Shown here: positions 1-12,000 of the stretch, one piece after another
Position numbering within the stretch: the stretch's first letter is position 1
How the letters are laid out: every line of letters starts with the position of its first letter
Assembly (NCBI GenBank): GCA_037043235.1
Contig: JAWRVZ010000049.1
Coordinates: 4,124,501-4,188,500, forward strand
From: Rhodeus uyekii
Taxonomy: Eukaryota; Chordata; Actinopteri; Cypriniformes; Acheilognathidae
Length of the DNA: 64,000 bases
Direction: 5' to 3'
The notes under the pieces: generated by a model
The model's input: only the letters and a program-made list of their open reading frames with translations
Told to the model about the DNA's origin: nothing
Databases searched by the model: none
Translations under genes and position numbers: made by a program

Positions 1-272
1 AGGAACCAGAGATGAGAGGTTAACAGCAAGACGGGTTCCCTTGCTGCCCTCGGACTCATGCTCTAGGCTGGTTTTTCTGTTCTGTTTTTCCCCTGGGTGG
101 ACTCCTCGTTTGATGTGTCTGCTGGTGTGTATTGACACACAGGAGCCACCGCTTGGGTTTTTCATTTGTTCTCTCACAGACTGTTTTTTCCATTTTTGTT
201 CAGTTTATTTTATAATAAACACCTTGTTTATTCACCGCATTAAGTCCTACATTCTTCTACAAACCCGTGACA
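1..272 (+). mobile_element. 3' part of an LTR-like repeat
   Basis: This T-rich segment carries an AATAAA-type signal near 215 and ends in CCCGTGACA at 272. The same layout (C/T-rich body, AATAAA about 50-90 bp before the end, terminal TGACA or TTACA) recurs at 7.6-8.0, 27.6-27.9, 34.2-34.5 and 43.6-44.2 kb. Two of those copies have 5-bp flanking duplications, so I read the family as solo LTRs. The 5' end is cut by the window edge. Confidence 0.45.
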
Positions 273-904
273 ATTTTCCGCATCATAAAGCAAAAGGATT
301 ATAAGGCGCAGTCTCAATTACGGGGTCTATTTCTGTACTTAACCCATGCTAAAACATGCGGTCTACAAAAAAAAGGTAACGGAAGCAAAACAGTAAGTTT
401 GGTTGAACTTTATTCTACTATTTAACAATAGGCTACACTCACATTATGTTTTAATCAATCCATCAAAGTCCTCATCTTCTGTGTCTGAATTGAACAGCTG
501 GGCAATCATCAAACATGCAGGCAAAATTTGACTCCCCGCACAAATCTGACTCCCCCCTCGCATGCATTCATTCACACAAGCTTCCTTGGGTATATTCGCT
601 TATCGCTCAATATTTTTTTCTACACCGCAAACACGCAGAACGTGCAAACACCCACCCATCATGTGAAAAAAATGATTTGATATTATTATATTTAATATAA
701 TTCATGCACAAGTACAATGAGGAGAGTAACACATTTTTGTCCAATCTTCATGCAACAGGAACATAATTTCAATGTGAAAACAACAGTTTTGCTGGTGCAA
801 TCCATCTGACATGTTTTTTGCATTCTTAATATACACATGTAATATACACACTTAATGGACAATTTCATTTTATATGTATTAATTTGTGTACTCAAAACAT
901 CCGC
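273..904. other. AT-rich spacer, nothing recognised
   Basis: No coding signal, RNA gene or clear repeat boundary was recognised. The short open frames here are not supported by splice context or family resemblance. Confidence 0.4.
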
Positions 905-1105
905 GTACTGTGAGACGGCTCAATCTATGCGCTCTGTGAGTCCGTCGTGACGTGTTAGTGAGGTAACGAAGCTTCGTTCACACAGGTCACGTGACAGCCC
1001 CATTTCAAAGCGATGCTCCGAAACAGTGTTTCCAAGCACTAGTGTGTCGAAAACTCGAGACGCGTGTCGACACAGGGTGTCGAGCTACCCATCCCTACTC
1101 ACTGT
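905..1105. mobile_element. hAT-like DNA transposon fragment
   Basis: It contains GAAGCTTCGTT followed by GTCACGTGAC and ends in CTACCCATCCCTA. A similar order of motifs (GAAGCTTCGTTTAG, GTCACGTGAC, CAGCCATCCCTA) occurs at 3470-3603, so this is a dispersed repeat. Read on the minus strand, the terminus resembles the CAGGGRTGG-type start of hAT elements. That classification is an inference from terminal bases only. Confidence 0.35.
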
Positions 1106-1524
1106 CTGATCATAGTTTTGCTGCACAGACTTTCAGCGCTTCGCTGTGTAGCATATGGACGGTGCTCATAAATGATCTTTCAGTAGTGGTGGGTAGTGAT
1201 GGCGAGATGAAACCCCATGAAGTATTGAACCTTTTCAGCCAAGTGTTTCACAAAAGGGTTCATTTCTCGAAGCCTCATTTAATCACAAAACCATCTGGTG
1301 ACCAAAGAGTATAAAACAATCAGATACATTACAGATGTGCCTGATGTGGTGTGTGATACACTGTGTATTTAAAATGTGTTTCTTCTTGTGGTATATAATG
1401 ATTGTACTAACATAACGTTGTAATAAATGTATTGGCTTGAAATGTATGGGACTATCAACTATATCCAACTATTGTTGGATTGTCTGTTTTTATAATTTGT
1501 CTGAAACCATGTGTGCTGCCGTTT
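1106..1524. other. Spacer, nothing firm recognised
   Basis: No coding or RNA gene was recognised. The block around 1180-1310 looks repeat-derived, but no boundary could be placed. Confidence 0.35.
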
Positions 1525-1612
1525 TTGACCAGGTCTCCCTGGAAGAAGAGATTATGATATCTCAATGGGATTTTCCCGGATAAATAAAAGATAAATAAAT
1601 AAATCAAATGTA
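1525..1612 (+). mobile_element. LINE 3' tail (CR1/Rex-like)
   Basis: The sequence around TCTCAATGGGATTTTCCCGG followed by ATAAATAAAAGATAAATAAATAAAT is the typical 3' end of a CR1-clade non-LTR retrotransposon, with short A-rich tail repeats. No reverse transcriptase coding sequence precedes it, so it is a severely 5'-truncated copy. Confidence 0.45.
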
Positions 1613-2097
1613 TGTAAATCAATTGTTTGGTCATAGGCAGACCTGGGAAAATTATAATTATAATAAGTGTCTGGGTTTAACTGGGCAGAAGACAGTGAAT
1701 GTGCTTGTGTATCTTGGACTGTGATTTTTGGAAACAAGAAAAATAATGAAGAGGATATACTTTAGGAGTATTTATCCAAAAAATATTATTTTTCAACTGT
1801 TTTAGGGCTAAGACGATTTCTTTTCTTTTTTTGACAACTTCTCCTGCCTTTAAAAACACCATTTCACAAGGCACCGATGATGCTGGACAACATAACGTTT
1901 GCACTAGACCAACTTTCTAAGCTTTCCCTAATACAGTCTAGTCTTATAATAATAGTAATATTATATATAATAATAACACTACTACTAATATAGGCTATAC
2001 ATATTATATATGTGTATATGTGTGTGTGTATAATTACATATTATACTTTATTGTAACGTTCGTTTTAATGTAAAAAATAATAAAATAACATTTCTAG
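1613..2097. other. AT-rich spacer
   Basis: This is low-complexity AT-rich DNA with a run of TAATA/TATAT motifs at about 1940-2045. No gene was recognised. Confidence 0.4.
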
Positions 2098-2215
2098 TCA
2101 AAAAATTAAAACCCGCCAGTTGCATCAAAAACCAGCCCAAATTTTTAACAACCAGCCCAATACATTTTCCACGGTCGGACGTGACCAAAAGGAGCCCAAT
2201 CTGGCAACACAGCAC
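2098..2215. repeat. Dispersed ~120-bp repeat, copy 1
   Basis: It shares CATCAAAAACCAGCCCAAAT, AACCAGCCCAAT, CGGTCGGACGTGAC and AATCTGGCAACAC, in the same order, with 4046-4140, which lies inside the TIR element at 3689-4350. The family is unnamed here. It may be an isolated piece of that transposon. Confidence 0.5.
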
Positions 2216-2671
2216 AAGAGGCGCAAGGTTTTCAACCACCTTTAACAGTTTAATCAAATGTGCCGCATTGTTTCGAGGCTCCGAAACTCTATACCGACAC
2301 CCGTCTCCATGGTGACACTTAGTGGTCAATTGCACGTTATCTGAAACAAGTTTGACAACATGCCATTTAAAAAAAATTAAATGTTGTGTTTTTGTTAATG
2401 TGGTGAGTTTTTAACATCCTCACTATATAGCTATAATATATAATAATTACAACTAGGTTATTTTGGTCATAAAAATTAAAATTAATAAAACAAATCAATC
2501 CACAATGGTCTCATTTTTGTTTGTTTTTACAGATTTTTATTCAAAACTATTAATTGATCTGCTGCTGCTGTGTAAGGAATCTATATAGGAAGCTATACAT
2601 ATATATATATAATCTCTCTATATACCTATTAATTTGTCTATCTATTTATCTATCTCCTATGAAATTCTATG
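2216..2671. other. Spacer, nothing recognised
   Basis: AT-rich spacer with a short TATC/TATA run near 2600-2655. No gene was recognised. Confidence 0.35.
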
Positions 2672-3355
2672 TTCCGCCACAGTTGAGAAAAAAAGATTAT
2701 TTAAGTCGAAATAATGACTTGGTATCTCAAAATAATGAGAAACTGACGTAATAATGACTTAATAACTCGAAATAATGACTTAACTTCTCGTGATTCTCTG
2801 CATGGTAAAAGCGTGTAAATGCGAGATATTGAAGAGCCGGTGAAAACTGTTGCATGAAAAATGCAAAACTTGCACGATTTACAAAACTATCGGAGTAACG
2901 CTGGATTTATTCGTTAAGTTTAAGTGTAACGTCTTCATAAAATGCATGAGTACATGTGTTAATATTAACATGAATTTAGTGGATGCTCATTGATGTGCAG
3001 GTTCATCATAAAGAGTCACTATAATACAATACAACACTATACAATACTATAATACAACAGTCTATAATTCCTCTGTTTAAAATCCATGGATCACTGTTCT
3101 GAACTTGTTCATACACAAAAATACAAATGAATAAAATACTATATACTATGGAATCCCTTTCATATACTGATGATTTATCATTCATGTTCTTTAATTATAT
3201 TATTGATTATCACACTGACTTTAACAGCTGTTTTACAGAACGTGTCATGTTTGCTGTGATCTCGCATTTACACGCTTTGACCATGCGGAAAAGAACGAGA
3301 AGTTAAGTCATTATTTCAACTTAAATAAAAATAAATGTTCTCAACTGTGGCGGAA
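2672..3355. mobile_element. Non-autonomous TIR DNA transposon (684 bp)
   Basis: The left end TTCCGCCACAGTTGAGAA (2672-2689) is matched by its reverse complement at 3338-3355. The inverted similarity continues inward: AAATAATGACTTAACTTCTCG near 2770 pairs with CGAGAAGTTAAGTCATTATTT near 3296. The interior has no transposase frame, so it is a MITE-like element. No clear target duplication was read, and the superfamily is left open. Confidence 0.7.
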
Positions 3356-3424
3356 ACGGGCTTCCGTAAGGTGAAGTTGCATTAACTCCTGTCAATTTGT
3401 TTGGTTTGTTCCTGTCAATCAAGC

Positions 3425-3605
3425 GCAGACTCGGCGAGCAGCACCTGTCCAAACACTTGTGAAACGCGCAGAAGCTTCGTTTAGCCAAAGTCACGTGACA
3501 CGGGTGTTTTGAATCACAGTTTCGGTTCAGTGTTTCGAAACATCTACGCTTCGGGATCTCGACACTGTGTCAAAGCGCAAGTTTCGCGTCAGCCATCCCT
3601 ATCGA
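3425..3605. mobile_element. hAT-like DNA transposon fragment
   Basis: It carries the same motif order as 905-1105 (GAAGCTTCGTT, GTCACGTGAC, GTTTCG-rich part, terminal CATCCCTA). It is a second copy of the same dispersed family, lying between two TIR elements. Classification rests on terminal similarity only. Confidence 0.35.
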
Positions 3606-3688
3606 TCAGACAAATACTTTGATTATGAAAAGTGAATCACCAGGATCGGCCCCGTGGAGTCTGTGAACTGACAGTTTAACACCTCTAA

Positions 3689-4350
3689 GGCCCCGTCCAC
3701 ACGGATCACTGCATCCGCATACATTTCTTATCGGATTGGCGTTCCGTCCACACGCATCCGGCGATTTGGGAGACTGAATCCGCTCTCTTTTGATACCGGG
3801 TCCTAAAGTGGATATATCTGAATCCGACACCCTTGCGGACTCGTGTGGACGGCCAATCCGTATATTTTTTGTTTACCGATGATGTCATCACATCACGTGT
3901 CGGCTGCGTCACAGTAACAGCAACAGTGTTGCCAGATTGGACTGAAGATTCCAGCGCAGCTACAGCTTAAAACCCTCGCATTTAAAAAAAATACCAGCCC
4001 AAAGTGCGTACTCTTATAAATAATGAAAAATGTTGAGCGATTTTATGCATCAAAAACCATCCCAAATTTTATCAACCAGCCCAATGCATTTTTTCCCGGT
4101 CGGACGTGACAAAAAGGTAACTAGCAATCTGGCAACACTGAACAGCAACAACAATGCGCATGCTCAAAGTCTTCTTCTCTGTGTATAGTGTACATCTGTG
4201 GCAGAATTACAGTGCCCCATATTGGTCTGGCATATAAACTACAACAGATTCAGTCGGTTTCAGTGGTATCGTGTGGACGCTGATATTTTTTTTTGAACGA
4301 GGAAAAAAAAGATCGGATAAGGAACGCGCCGGCATCGTGTGGACGTGGCC
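3689..4350. mobile_element. PIF/Harbinger-like MITE (662 bp)
   Basis: The termini GGCCCCGTCCACACG (3689-3703) and CGTGTGGACGTGGCC (4336-4350) are inverted repeats. The flanks are CTCTAA on the left and TAAAAC on the right, which gives a 3-bp TAA target duplication. A 3-bp TNA duplication with GGC/GGG ends is characteristic of the PIF/Harbinger superfamily. No transposase is present. The interior contains a copy of the ~120-bp repeat also seen at 2098-2215. Confidence 0.65.
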
Positions 4351-4723
4351 TAAAACACAAACCATACTCCTTAACCCTCTCTCTCCTCTGCATTTCAAAG
4401 GACAAAGGTCATAAAACAGCCTCCATCCTCACACAGAGCCACGCACACACACCAAAGAACACCCAAATGTGCCATGTAACTTTAACTTAGTGATTTTTCA
4501 TTTTAGATGTGCTGTGTTCCCCTGTATGTATGCATGCTTTTTGTTATAAACATTTTAGATGTGTTTGGTAGTGTAGAAGCTTATAATCAGTAACTGCTTA
4601 ATGTAGAACAACGTCAATCTTTACCTTTCCTTTAATTCAAAAGCTAACCTCATCATGCTTGGTCTCGAAACCTTTGTCTCAAAATTTGATGTGTGATGAT
4701 GTGTGATGATGTGTGTTTTGATG
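4351..4723. other. Spacer, nothing recognised
   Basis: No gene or repeat boundary was recognised, except short tandem GTGTGATGAT units at about 4691-4715. Confidence 0.35.
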
Positions 4724-5676
4724 TACAGTGGTACCTCGAGATACGAAATTAATCCGTTCCGAGGCGTCCTTCGTTTAATAAGTTTTTCGTATCTTGGAAC
4801 ACATTTTACATGTAAAATGGCTAATCCGTTCCAAGCCCTCCAAAAACACCCCATTAAATTTCATAATAAAGCTAAATTGACCTATAAACAATGAAATAAC
4901 GTAAAATGTCGATGTGGTAAGGGGGGCGTGGATATAAACAGCCTGGAAGGGAAAGACGGAGAGAGAGATCAGGAAGCGGTGAACGCGAGTCGGCACGGAA
5001 GCGGTGAACGCGAGGCTCACGAGCGAAACGAAAGTGAAACCGAAACCGAGAGATATTGCGAGTGACACAGAACTCAGAGGGAGAAAAGTGACTCAGCTGA
5101 GAGAAGCGGGACAGTGGGAGTGAAACGCACCTGCTTATGTTTTGTTTTGTGTTTTGATTTATTTAAGACTCTAAAGAAATAAAAGCTTGTGAGTCTCAGT
5201 AAGCTGACCCTGCCTCCTTCCTTCTCCGTGACTAACGAACCTTACCACAGTCGAAGCTTACCTTTCGAGTGAGGCTATCTCCGAAAGTGGCGGCGGAGGA
5301 GGAGGACAAACGGCAGATACCAGCTTCGTACTTCTTTATGATCTCCATCTTTGTCTCCAGAGCTAAAGCACGCCAGCATGTACGTATAGAAGATGCATGA
5401 TGGGAGGGATGCTGTCCAATTAGAGAGAAGGATCTCATGGCTTGGCTAGCATCAGGAACCAATGGGAGAGCAGGAGGATAGTGGCGAGTCTACTGTAACT
5501 AAGATGGCGGCGTGCGGCGCGAGTTTCAAAATTGTTATTGGGCGAATCTCGGACTTTCAGAAACCTTTCGTATCTTGAAAACTTTTCGTATGTAGAGCAG
5601 TAAAATTTTTCGTCTTTGCTTTCTTAACTTGGATTTTTCGTAAGTTGAGCCTTTCGTATCTTGAGGTACTACTGTA
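4724..5676. mobile_element. Tc1/mariner-superfamily-like TIR element (~0.95 kb)
   Basis: The left end TACAGTGGTACCTCGAGATA (4724) is matched in inverted orientation by TATCTTGAGGTACTACTGTA (5657-5676), with TA dinucleotides at both ends as expected for a TA target duplication. Further inward, TTTTTCGTATCTTGGAA pairs with repeated TTTCGTATCTTGA motifs. The ends resemble pogo/Tigger-type elements. No intact transposase is present. A GA-rich interior at 4920-5240 is of unknown origin. Confidence 0.7.
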
Positions 5677-5689
5677 CTATGACAGTCAT

Positions 5690-5945
5690 TCCCAAACTGT
5701 GGTCCGCGGAAAGACAAAATAAAATAATAGGAGATTCCCATAAAAAAAAGATAAGTAGGCCTATATTGATATAACATTTGCATTAAATTGTCAAGTTATT
5801 GTGCGATTACTAAAATAGGCCAGTGGTGTTCGGCCGTGAGGTTCAAGTTCAGTGTCGTTATGGATCGGTGGATAGCAACAGGTTCTCTGAAGAGAAAAGA
5901 GGCAGAAGTTCCAGAAAATGAAGAGATTCACAGTGAGTATGCCAA
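5690..5945 (+). mobile_element. hAT transposon 5' fragment with transposase start
   Basis: CCCAAACTGTGGTCCGCGG near 5691 is a common terminus motif of hAT-type elements in vertebrates. An ATG at 5860 opens a short frame beginning MDRWIATGSLKRKEAEVPEN. This resembles the N-terminus of ZBED5-like hAT transposases, which start MDR-hydrophobic followed by LKRK. The frame ends within about 30 codons, so only the 5' piece remains. Confidence 0.5.
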
Positions 5946-6660
5946 AACCTAAAAGTCTGCAAACTTAAGAAGGTCATAAACATGTTAATGAGATGAGACT
6001 CGAAGACAAAGAAGGATTTGCCGCTTCTTAGTTCCTTTGCTCTGATTGGCTGTTCCGACAAAAAGAGGCGTGCCCAGGCAGGCCTTCAAAAAGGTCTGCA
6101 GGCTAAGGATCCTCCTTTCTTGCATCTTACAACTCTCTTGCTCCTCATTCTCTTGCCACTCTTCCTCGACGGGGACTCTCGGATCTCCTGCACGCCATTT
6201 TCTAAAAAGGACATTACAAGACAAAGGAACCAAATTTGAACTTCCCACGGATTCCAATGGACCCGCCCTGCAAGCATTCAACCACGGACCAGATCGCGGA
6301 ATTCCTCACACGCACAAATTCGCGACTAGCCACGAAAGAATCATATGCAAGTATCCCTTAACTATCGTTAGAGAGTTTTGAGTTTATACCAATAAGTTGG
6401 TCTGATTCCTTGCTTGTTCTCAAATAAACTATTGTCGGTAATACCACCTTTCTTTGTCTCTCTCTCTCTCTCTCTCCCACTCTCTGTCTCTCACTCTCCT
6501 TCCCTCTTTCAATTAATCTGTGTATGTTTTGTTTATTGTTTGTTGATTATTAAAATATACATATTTCACACGTGATTGTCTCTGAACTGCTCATAAGTCA
6601 CTTTATAGTGACATAAGTCACTTTAACGATGAACCGACCCTGTTACAAATTAAAGGGAAG
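5946..6660 (+). repeat. Probable LTR-like repeat segment
   Basis: It has a C/T-rich body, AAATAAACTATTG near 6421, then a (TC)n run at about 6450-6477. This resembles the end of an LTR, but no target duplication or internal coding was found. No host gene was recognised. Confidence 0.3.
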
Positions 6661-7600
6661 ATCCTTCTTGGTGGCCAAAAGAAGCCTTTTCCAGAGTTCT
6701 TATAAGGTGAATTGTTGCGGGACAACTCTTCAGCCTTTGAACTCAATTCTAGAACTAAAAGAAATTCTACAAGGTGAATGAAGCCATATATATATGAATA
6801 ATTGTTATAATCCGTTATATTTAACTGTTAATATCCAAATTCCCCTTTGTGCCGATTTATGTACAGTTGATCACAACGCATGATTAAACGCGTGCATAAA
6901 TGCCGCACCATCTCCCTTGAGCTTAGATTTGCTACAGCTGCTACTACCACTCTCTCCAAGATTGCTTTCTCCAAGTACGAAGACCACTTCCTTGTTTCCA
7001 CAATCTCCTCGACAATCTCCATGATCAGTCAGCTAAGCTTCACTTCAGTCATGCCATTGTCTTCACTTGTCACCAGTTCACTGTTTCCGTGCCCTGTCTA
7101 CAATAAAGATATCCAGTTGTGTTTACCTCTGTTGTTCACAATCTCTCATTGTGACAACTGTATTGTGTTGTTGTTAAAGTTCTTATAGCATTGTATTTTT
7201 ACAACATCGCATGTTTTAAGACTCCAAGATATTTAAAAAATCCAGTGATATAAAGATATTACAAGACATTACAAGACTCCAGTGATATAAATTCTTCTTG
7301 ACTTTCTAGTGGAGGGTCCCTGTTTGTACAAATCTCTTGTGCCTGTAAATGAACATTCAAAACGAATGGTTTTGTTACACCACTAGATTGACCTTTGTTT
7401 TGACCCTGAATCGAGTAGTAAATGTTTCATGTTTTTCAGGAAACTTTTGCATTTACACTATCAATTCATCTTAATTCATCAAAGGGATCATATGACACTT
7501 TTTAAAGGGAGGGTAGGTGATTTGTTCTACAAACATTTTTTATGTTAGTTGAAAGTCTCTTGATAGCAATCACAGACTTGTTTAAATGTATTGCAATGTA
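6661..7600. other. Spacer with a dispersed repeat
   Basis: A segment at about 6900-7120, with CACTTCAGTC... and a terminal ACAATAAAGATATCC, is similar in style to 17.2-17.55 kb (TCTCAATAAACATCATCCC) and may be another dispersed 3' end. Nothing coding was recognised in the rest. Confidence 0.3.
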
Positions 7601-7604
7601 AATA

Positions 7605-8010
7605 TTGTTACCGTCAATCTTTTCCTTTGAGTACTTCCTGTCAGTCTTTTCCTTTGCGTACTACCTGTCTGTCGTGCACTTCCTGTTAGGTTTATCATTC
7701 ATACCCTTCCTGTCAGTCATGTCATTCATGCACTTTGTTCCCTTCCATGTTCTCCCATGTGTTTCTAACCTGTTGCGTCATCAGTCACCTCGTTTGTCTT
7801 GGCAGCTGCGTCCAATCCCCTCATCACCTCCTCATGTTTTTAGCCCTCATGTGTTCCTTTGTCTTTGTCAGTTGTTGATGTTGTGTATTCTAGTGTGTGG
7901 ATGCTGTGCTCTATGTATCCCAAGATGTATCCCAAGGTTTGTGCCATTTTGTTTTTTCAAATCTTTTGTTTATCATTTTTTTAATAAAGAGAGATTCAAC
8001 TGAATCGTGC
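7605..8010 (+). mobile_element. LTR-like dispersed repeat
   Basis: C/T-rich sequence with repeated TTCCTGTCAGTC-type units, then TTTTTTAATAAAGAG near 7978. It shares its layout with the solo LTR at 27614-27949. No clear flanking duplication was read. Confidence 0.35.
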
Positions 8011-8189
8011 TACTTATCCTTGTCTCTCTGTGTCGCACACGATCCTCCGTATTTAACACATGTTATCTGTAGAAGGTGTAGGACTATAAAAAGTTTGTCC
8101 GGCCATCCTCGGAACGCTCTCCCGAGCCATGCCTTAAATTCTCCATGTCCCCACTGGTCCTGTCCAGCTTTGAGCTCTCCTTGTCCCTG

Positions 8190-8445
8190 CTGGTCTCATC
8201 CCGCTCAGAACCCAAACTCCGCGAACTCTGCCCAGAAGCCGAGCTCCGCGAATTGAGCCAAGAACCCGAGCTCTGCGAACCGAGACCAAAACCCAAGCAC
8301 TCTGAATTGAGCCCAAAAACTGAGTTCTCCAACCCCAGCCCAGAACCCGAGCTTTGTGAACTGCCACCTCGGCCCTCTGAACTCCCGGCATCAACCGATT
8401 CCTACACTTCCGGCTCTGAGGTTAAGCTATCCGGGAAGGGGAGCT
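8190..8445 (+). repeat. Degenerate coding-like tandem repeat
   Basis: About eight degenerate units of roughly 27-33 bp (AACCCGAGCTCTGCGAA-like) encode Pro/Glu/Leu-rich peptide units such as EPELCEL on the plus strand and stop at 8445. No domain, start context or splice partner supports a host gene. It may be a remnant of a retroelement ORF. Confidence 0.4.
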
Positions 8446-8888
8446 AATGTTACCCATCAGTCTTGTCTGTGTTCTATGTATTCCAAGGGTTTTTCAAAAG
8501 AGTGCCGTTTTGTTTATCCAAGTCTTTTGATCATCGTTTTTTTTTTAAACGGTGAAGTTCCTGACTAAAATGTATGTATTTCAATGTGAACTTGATCAAT
8601 GGCTAAATTAATCTGCAGAAGTCAGGTAATGTAATGTGCCTTGAGGCATTAGATAATTTAACACATCTCTCATGATGTTTTGCAGACTTTGCTGTGTGTT
8701 CATGTGTTTGAGGAGGGTTACATTTTATTTAGCAACGAAATGTAAATAAATTAATGTTAACTTATTGATGCAAGTAAATTAATTATATAAATACATAAAA
8801 GTTGAAGTAGAAGTACATCCAAATGTCTAACCAACTGCAGCAGATCTTAATACCAGGTGTAAACTGGACCTCTTATTGCTGCACATAC
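8446..8888. other. Spacer downstream of NLR copy A LRRs
   Basis: I searched here for the 47-bp linker exon and B30.2 exon that follow the LRRs in copies B and C and found neither. AT-rich sequence only. Confidence 0.4.
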
Positions 8889-9062
8889 TTGAGTATCCGC
8901 AGTGAGCAGTCTGGATCCTTCAGTTTGTCAGAGAGCAGCTTGACTCCTGAATCTCCTGGGTGATTGTAGCTCAGATCCAGTTCTCTCAGGTGTGAGGGGT
9001 TTGAACTCAGAGCTGAAGACACATAACCACAGCCTTCCTCCGTCACCATACAGCCTGACAAC
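8889..9062 (-). CDS. NLR copy A, LRR exon 2
   Basis: A 174-nt exon with acceptor GTGTGCAG and donor GTATGT. It encodes LSGCMVTEEGCGYVSSAL...LRELDLSYNHPGDSGVKLLS. It is very similar to 31040-30867 and 43453-43280. It is the last NLR exon found before the left edge. Confidence 0.85.
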
Positions 9063-12000
9063 CTGCACACACACACACAGTCATACAGTCACACATCAGC
9101 ATTTTATCCAGAAGAGGTGTAATGTCACAAAGTAACAATAATTTGTTACAGTACTTGTGAACTTTTAGGAGAATCTCTACTTGTAAAATGTATACATTGG
9201 ATCCAATACATTTTCTCGTAGTATACTTAGTCATTACTTACTACAAAAATAAAGCAGGAAAAACACAGACTGTAAGCAAGCATGCCCAAATAAGTGCTCA
9301 CACAACCACGGTTGATTTTATTTTCCAAGCTGTGTCTGTTGCTGAAGGGTCTGGGAAGGGTGTGCTGGCATTATAATAAGTGTAACCTCTAGAGACTGAA
9401 TAAAAACTATTACTGATGCCTAATCAAATTAGTTTGATTTGACACGAGACTGTACGCTGCATAGAGCATGACACTTCAAACACAGATTTAAAAATAAAAT
9501 GTTATACAGTGTACACAACCACACATCTTTTCATATCATTATAAAGTAATTTTTTGTCGACTAGATGATGTAATAGGGAACAGCAGTTCATTCATGTTTG
9601 CTGAAATTAACCTACCTTAAGTGGTTAAAACTATTTAATAAAAACACATGCACATTTTAACATTTTAACTCTTTAAGTTGTCTCTTAGAATACTTAATAC
9701 ACTAAGAATTAAGATGAATGATTTTTTATATTTAAAATTGACAATAAATAATGTGCAATTTTTATTTCAAAGGAAACAAAATTAAAGAAAAAGTGTTCAA
9801 ACTAAGCAGAATTGTAATCAGCAGTGTGTGATGTGGGGAAATGACGAGGAAGAGCAGATAGAACTGAACTCACTTTAATAAACAAAAGAAAAGACTTTAA
9901 AGACAAACAAAGGAGTATGCTTTGTGCAAAACTCTGAATAACATGGAGAACACAGAGATTACATCCACACACAGGTAACAATGTCAACAATCAAAAAAAG
10001 ACCCGGAAAAACTGGTATTTATTTATTTGTAAAGTATTTATACACGGGATAATGGGGAACAGCTGACGACTAACAAGGGAGGTGATTGACATGACAGGTA
10101 CAGGAAATGACAAAGAAATTATTTTATGCAAATCTTTATATTTCTTTATACAAATCTTTATGTTAAAATTGTGTATAAAACAGTTTTTAATTTTTTTATA
10201 ATCAATACTCAAGTGTTTAATATAAGAAAATACTTTTATTATTAAATTAAATTATACTAAAGTTCTTTTCTGGTAAGAGATCTATTCTTATACTCAAGTG
10301 TGGTTTTCAGGTACTTTAACCACCAATGGTGCAGACTGTAAATTAACCCTCATATGTTCTTAATACCTCAGTATGTGCAGCTGACAGTTTGTGCTCTTCA
10401 GTCCATCAGAGAGCAGCTTCACTCCTGAATCCTGCAGGTCATTGTTACTCAGATCCAGTTCTCTCAGGGAACAGTTTGAGGATTGAAGAGCTGATGATAA
10501 ACTCTCACAACACTGACCAGTGAGATTACAGCCAGCAAGACTAGAATGGAATAAATGCAACACAACAGTTTGGGGTTCAATGTGTTTTTCTTTAAAGAAG
10601 CAGCAGTGGCTCCTTAAGAACTATTAAGAATTAAACAAGAAAATAATCATTAATTAATAAGTGAAATATGAGGTCAAATAGAATATAATCAATATTTGAA
10701 AAGAGGATTATACATTTCAAAATGCTCTCAGTCCACAATAGTGTTTTACAACAACAAAAATTCTATACAGAATCATTTGAAGCACCAGTGTAAAGCGTCA
10801 TAAAAGCTCAATAAGGTGGTGCCAAATCAAAATGAAAATTATTAACACTAGCAGCCATATCACCCTGTAGTCCAAGACTACAGGGTTGAGGCTGGTTATT
10901 ACCTGGATGGGAGACTTCCTGGTAAAACTAGGTTGCTGCTGTTAGTGGTGTTAGGAGGCCAGCAGGAGGTGCTCACCCTGCGGTCTGTGTGGGTCCTAAT
11001 GCCCCAGTATAGTGGTAGGGACACTGTACTGTAACTAGTACCGTCCTCTGAATTAGATGTTAAACCGAGGTCCTGATTCTCTGAGCTCAATAAAATCCCA
11101 TGATGTCCTTTGTAAAGAGTAGGGGTTTAACCTCAATATCCTGGCCAAATTTTCCCATTGGCCTTGGTCCATCATGGCCTCCTAACCATCCCCATTTTGG
11201 CTTCACTGCTCTGTCTCCTCTCAACGAATAAGCTGGTGTGTGGTGAGCGTTCTGGTGCAATATGGCCAGTCACATAGTTTTTGTCGAAGAGCCAGATGTG
11301 TCTTGCAAGCCAGAGTTTCCTGACTGCTGATCTAGTTCATTGTTCAGGGGTAAATATTTTCTCTCTCATATAGAAATAATTTAAGCGGTCATAACATGAG
11401 ACATGAGTCTCAGAGTTGATGTAAAGGGATGAGGCAAGGACTTATGTGCAAGAGTTATGGGCTTTTTGTTAATAACGAAACAAAACAAAAATTTAAACAA
11501 AAAATACCCCAAAGAACAAAACAGCAAAAACTAAACAAGACTAGACTGACTGAGTTGAGTGGCTTAACTGAACTGGACTAGACAGGGCAGGCAGGACAGG
11601 ACTGGAGATGAGCAAACGGCGTCAACATAAGCAGCATTCCTAGACAACGAAGCAGCACAGGACAGCACACACAGGTTCAATATTTAGGGAACACATGAAG
11701 CAAGATGATTGAGAGAGAACTGGTGGGACAAATAAAACAATAACGAGGGAAAAAGATGGGCGGGGTTACACAATGACACGGCACAATGAAAACAAGATGT
11801 AATGAAACAAGACAACATGAAAGCGCGCAGCCAGTGAAAACACTAACATGACAGCACAAAGCCGATGTAAACATGAACCGCGTGCTACACTACAACTCAC
11901 GCGGACGAGTGAGCGCAGCATGAGTAACGTTGAAACTGCACACACTCACAAGAAAAAGACCGCACAAGTGAACACTAGTCTCGTGCGCTCAGACCAAAAG

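Noticed and set aside
8084..8447. Pro/Glu-rich repeat proteins on both strands
   Set aside because: Degenerate tandem repeat without start context, domain or splice partners.
10863..10990. Functional 5S rRNA gene
   Set aside because: Only the internal-promoter-like part resembles 5S, and it runs into a SINE body with matching copies elsewhere.
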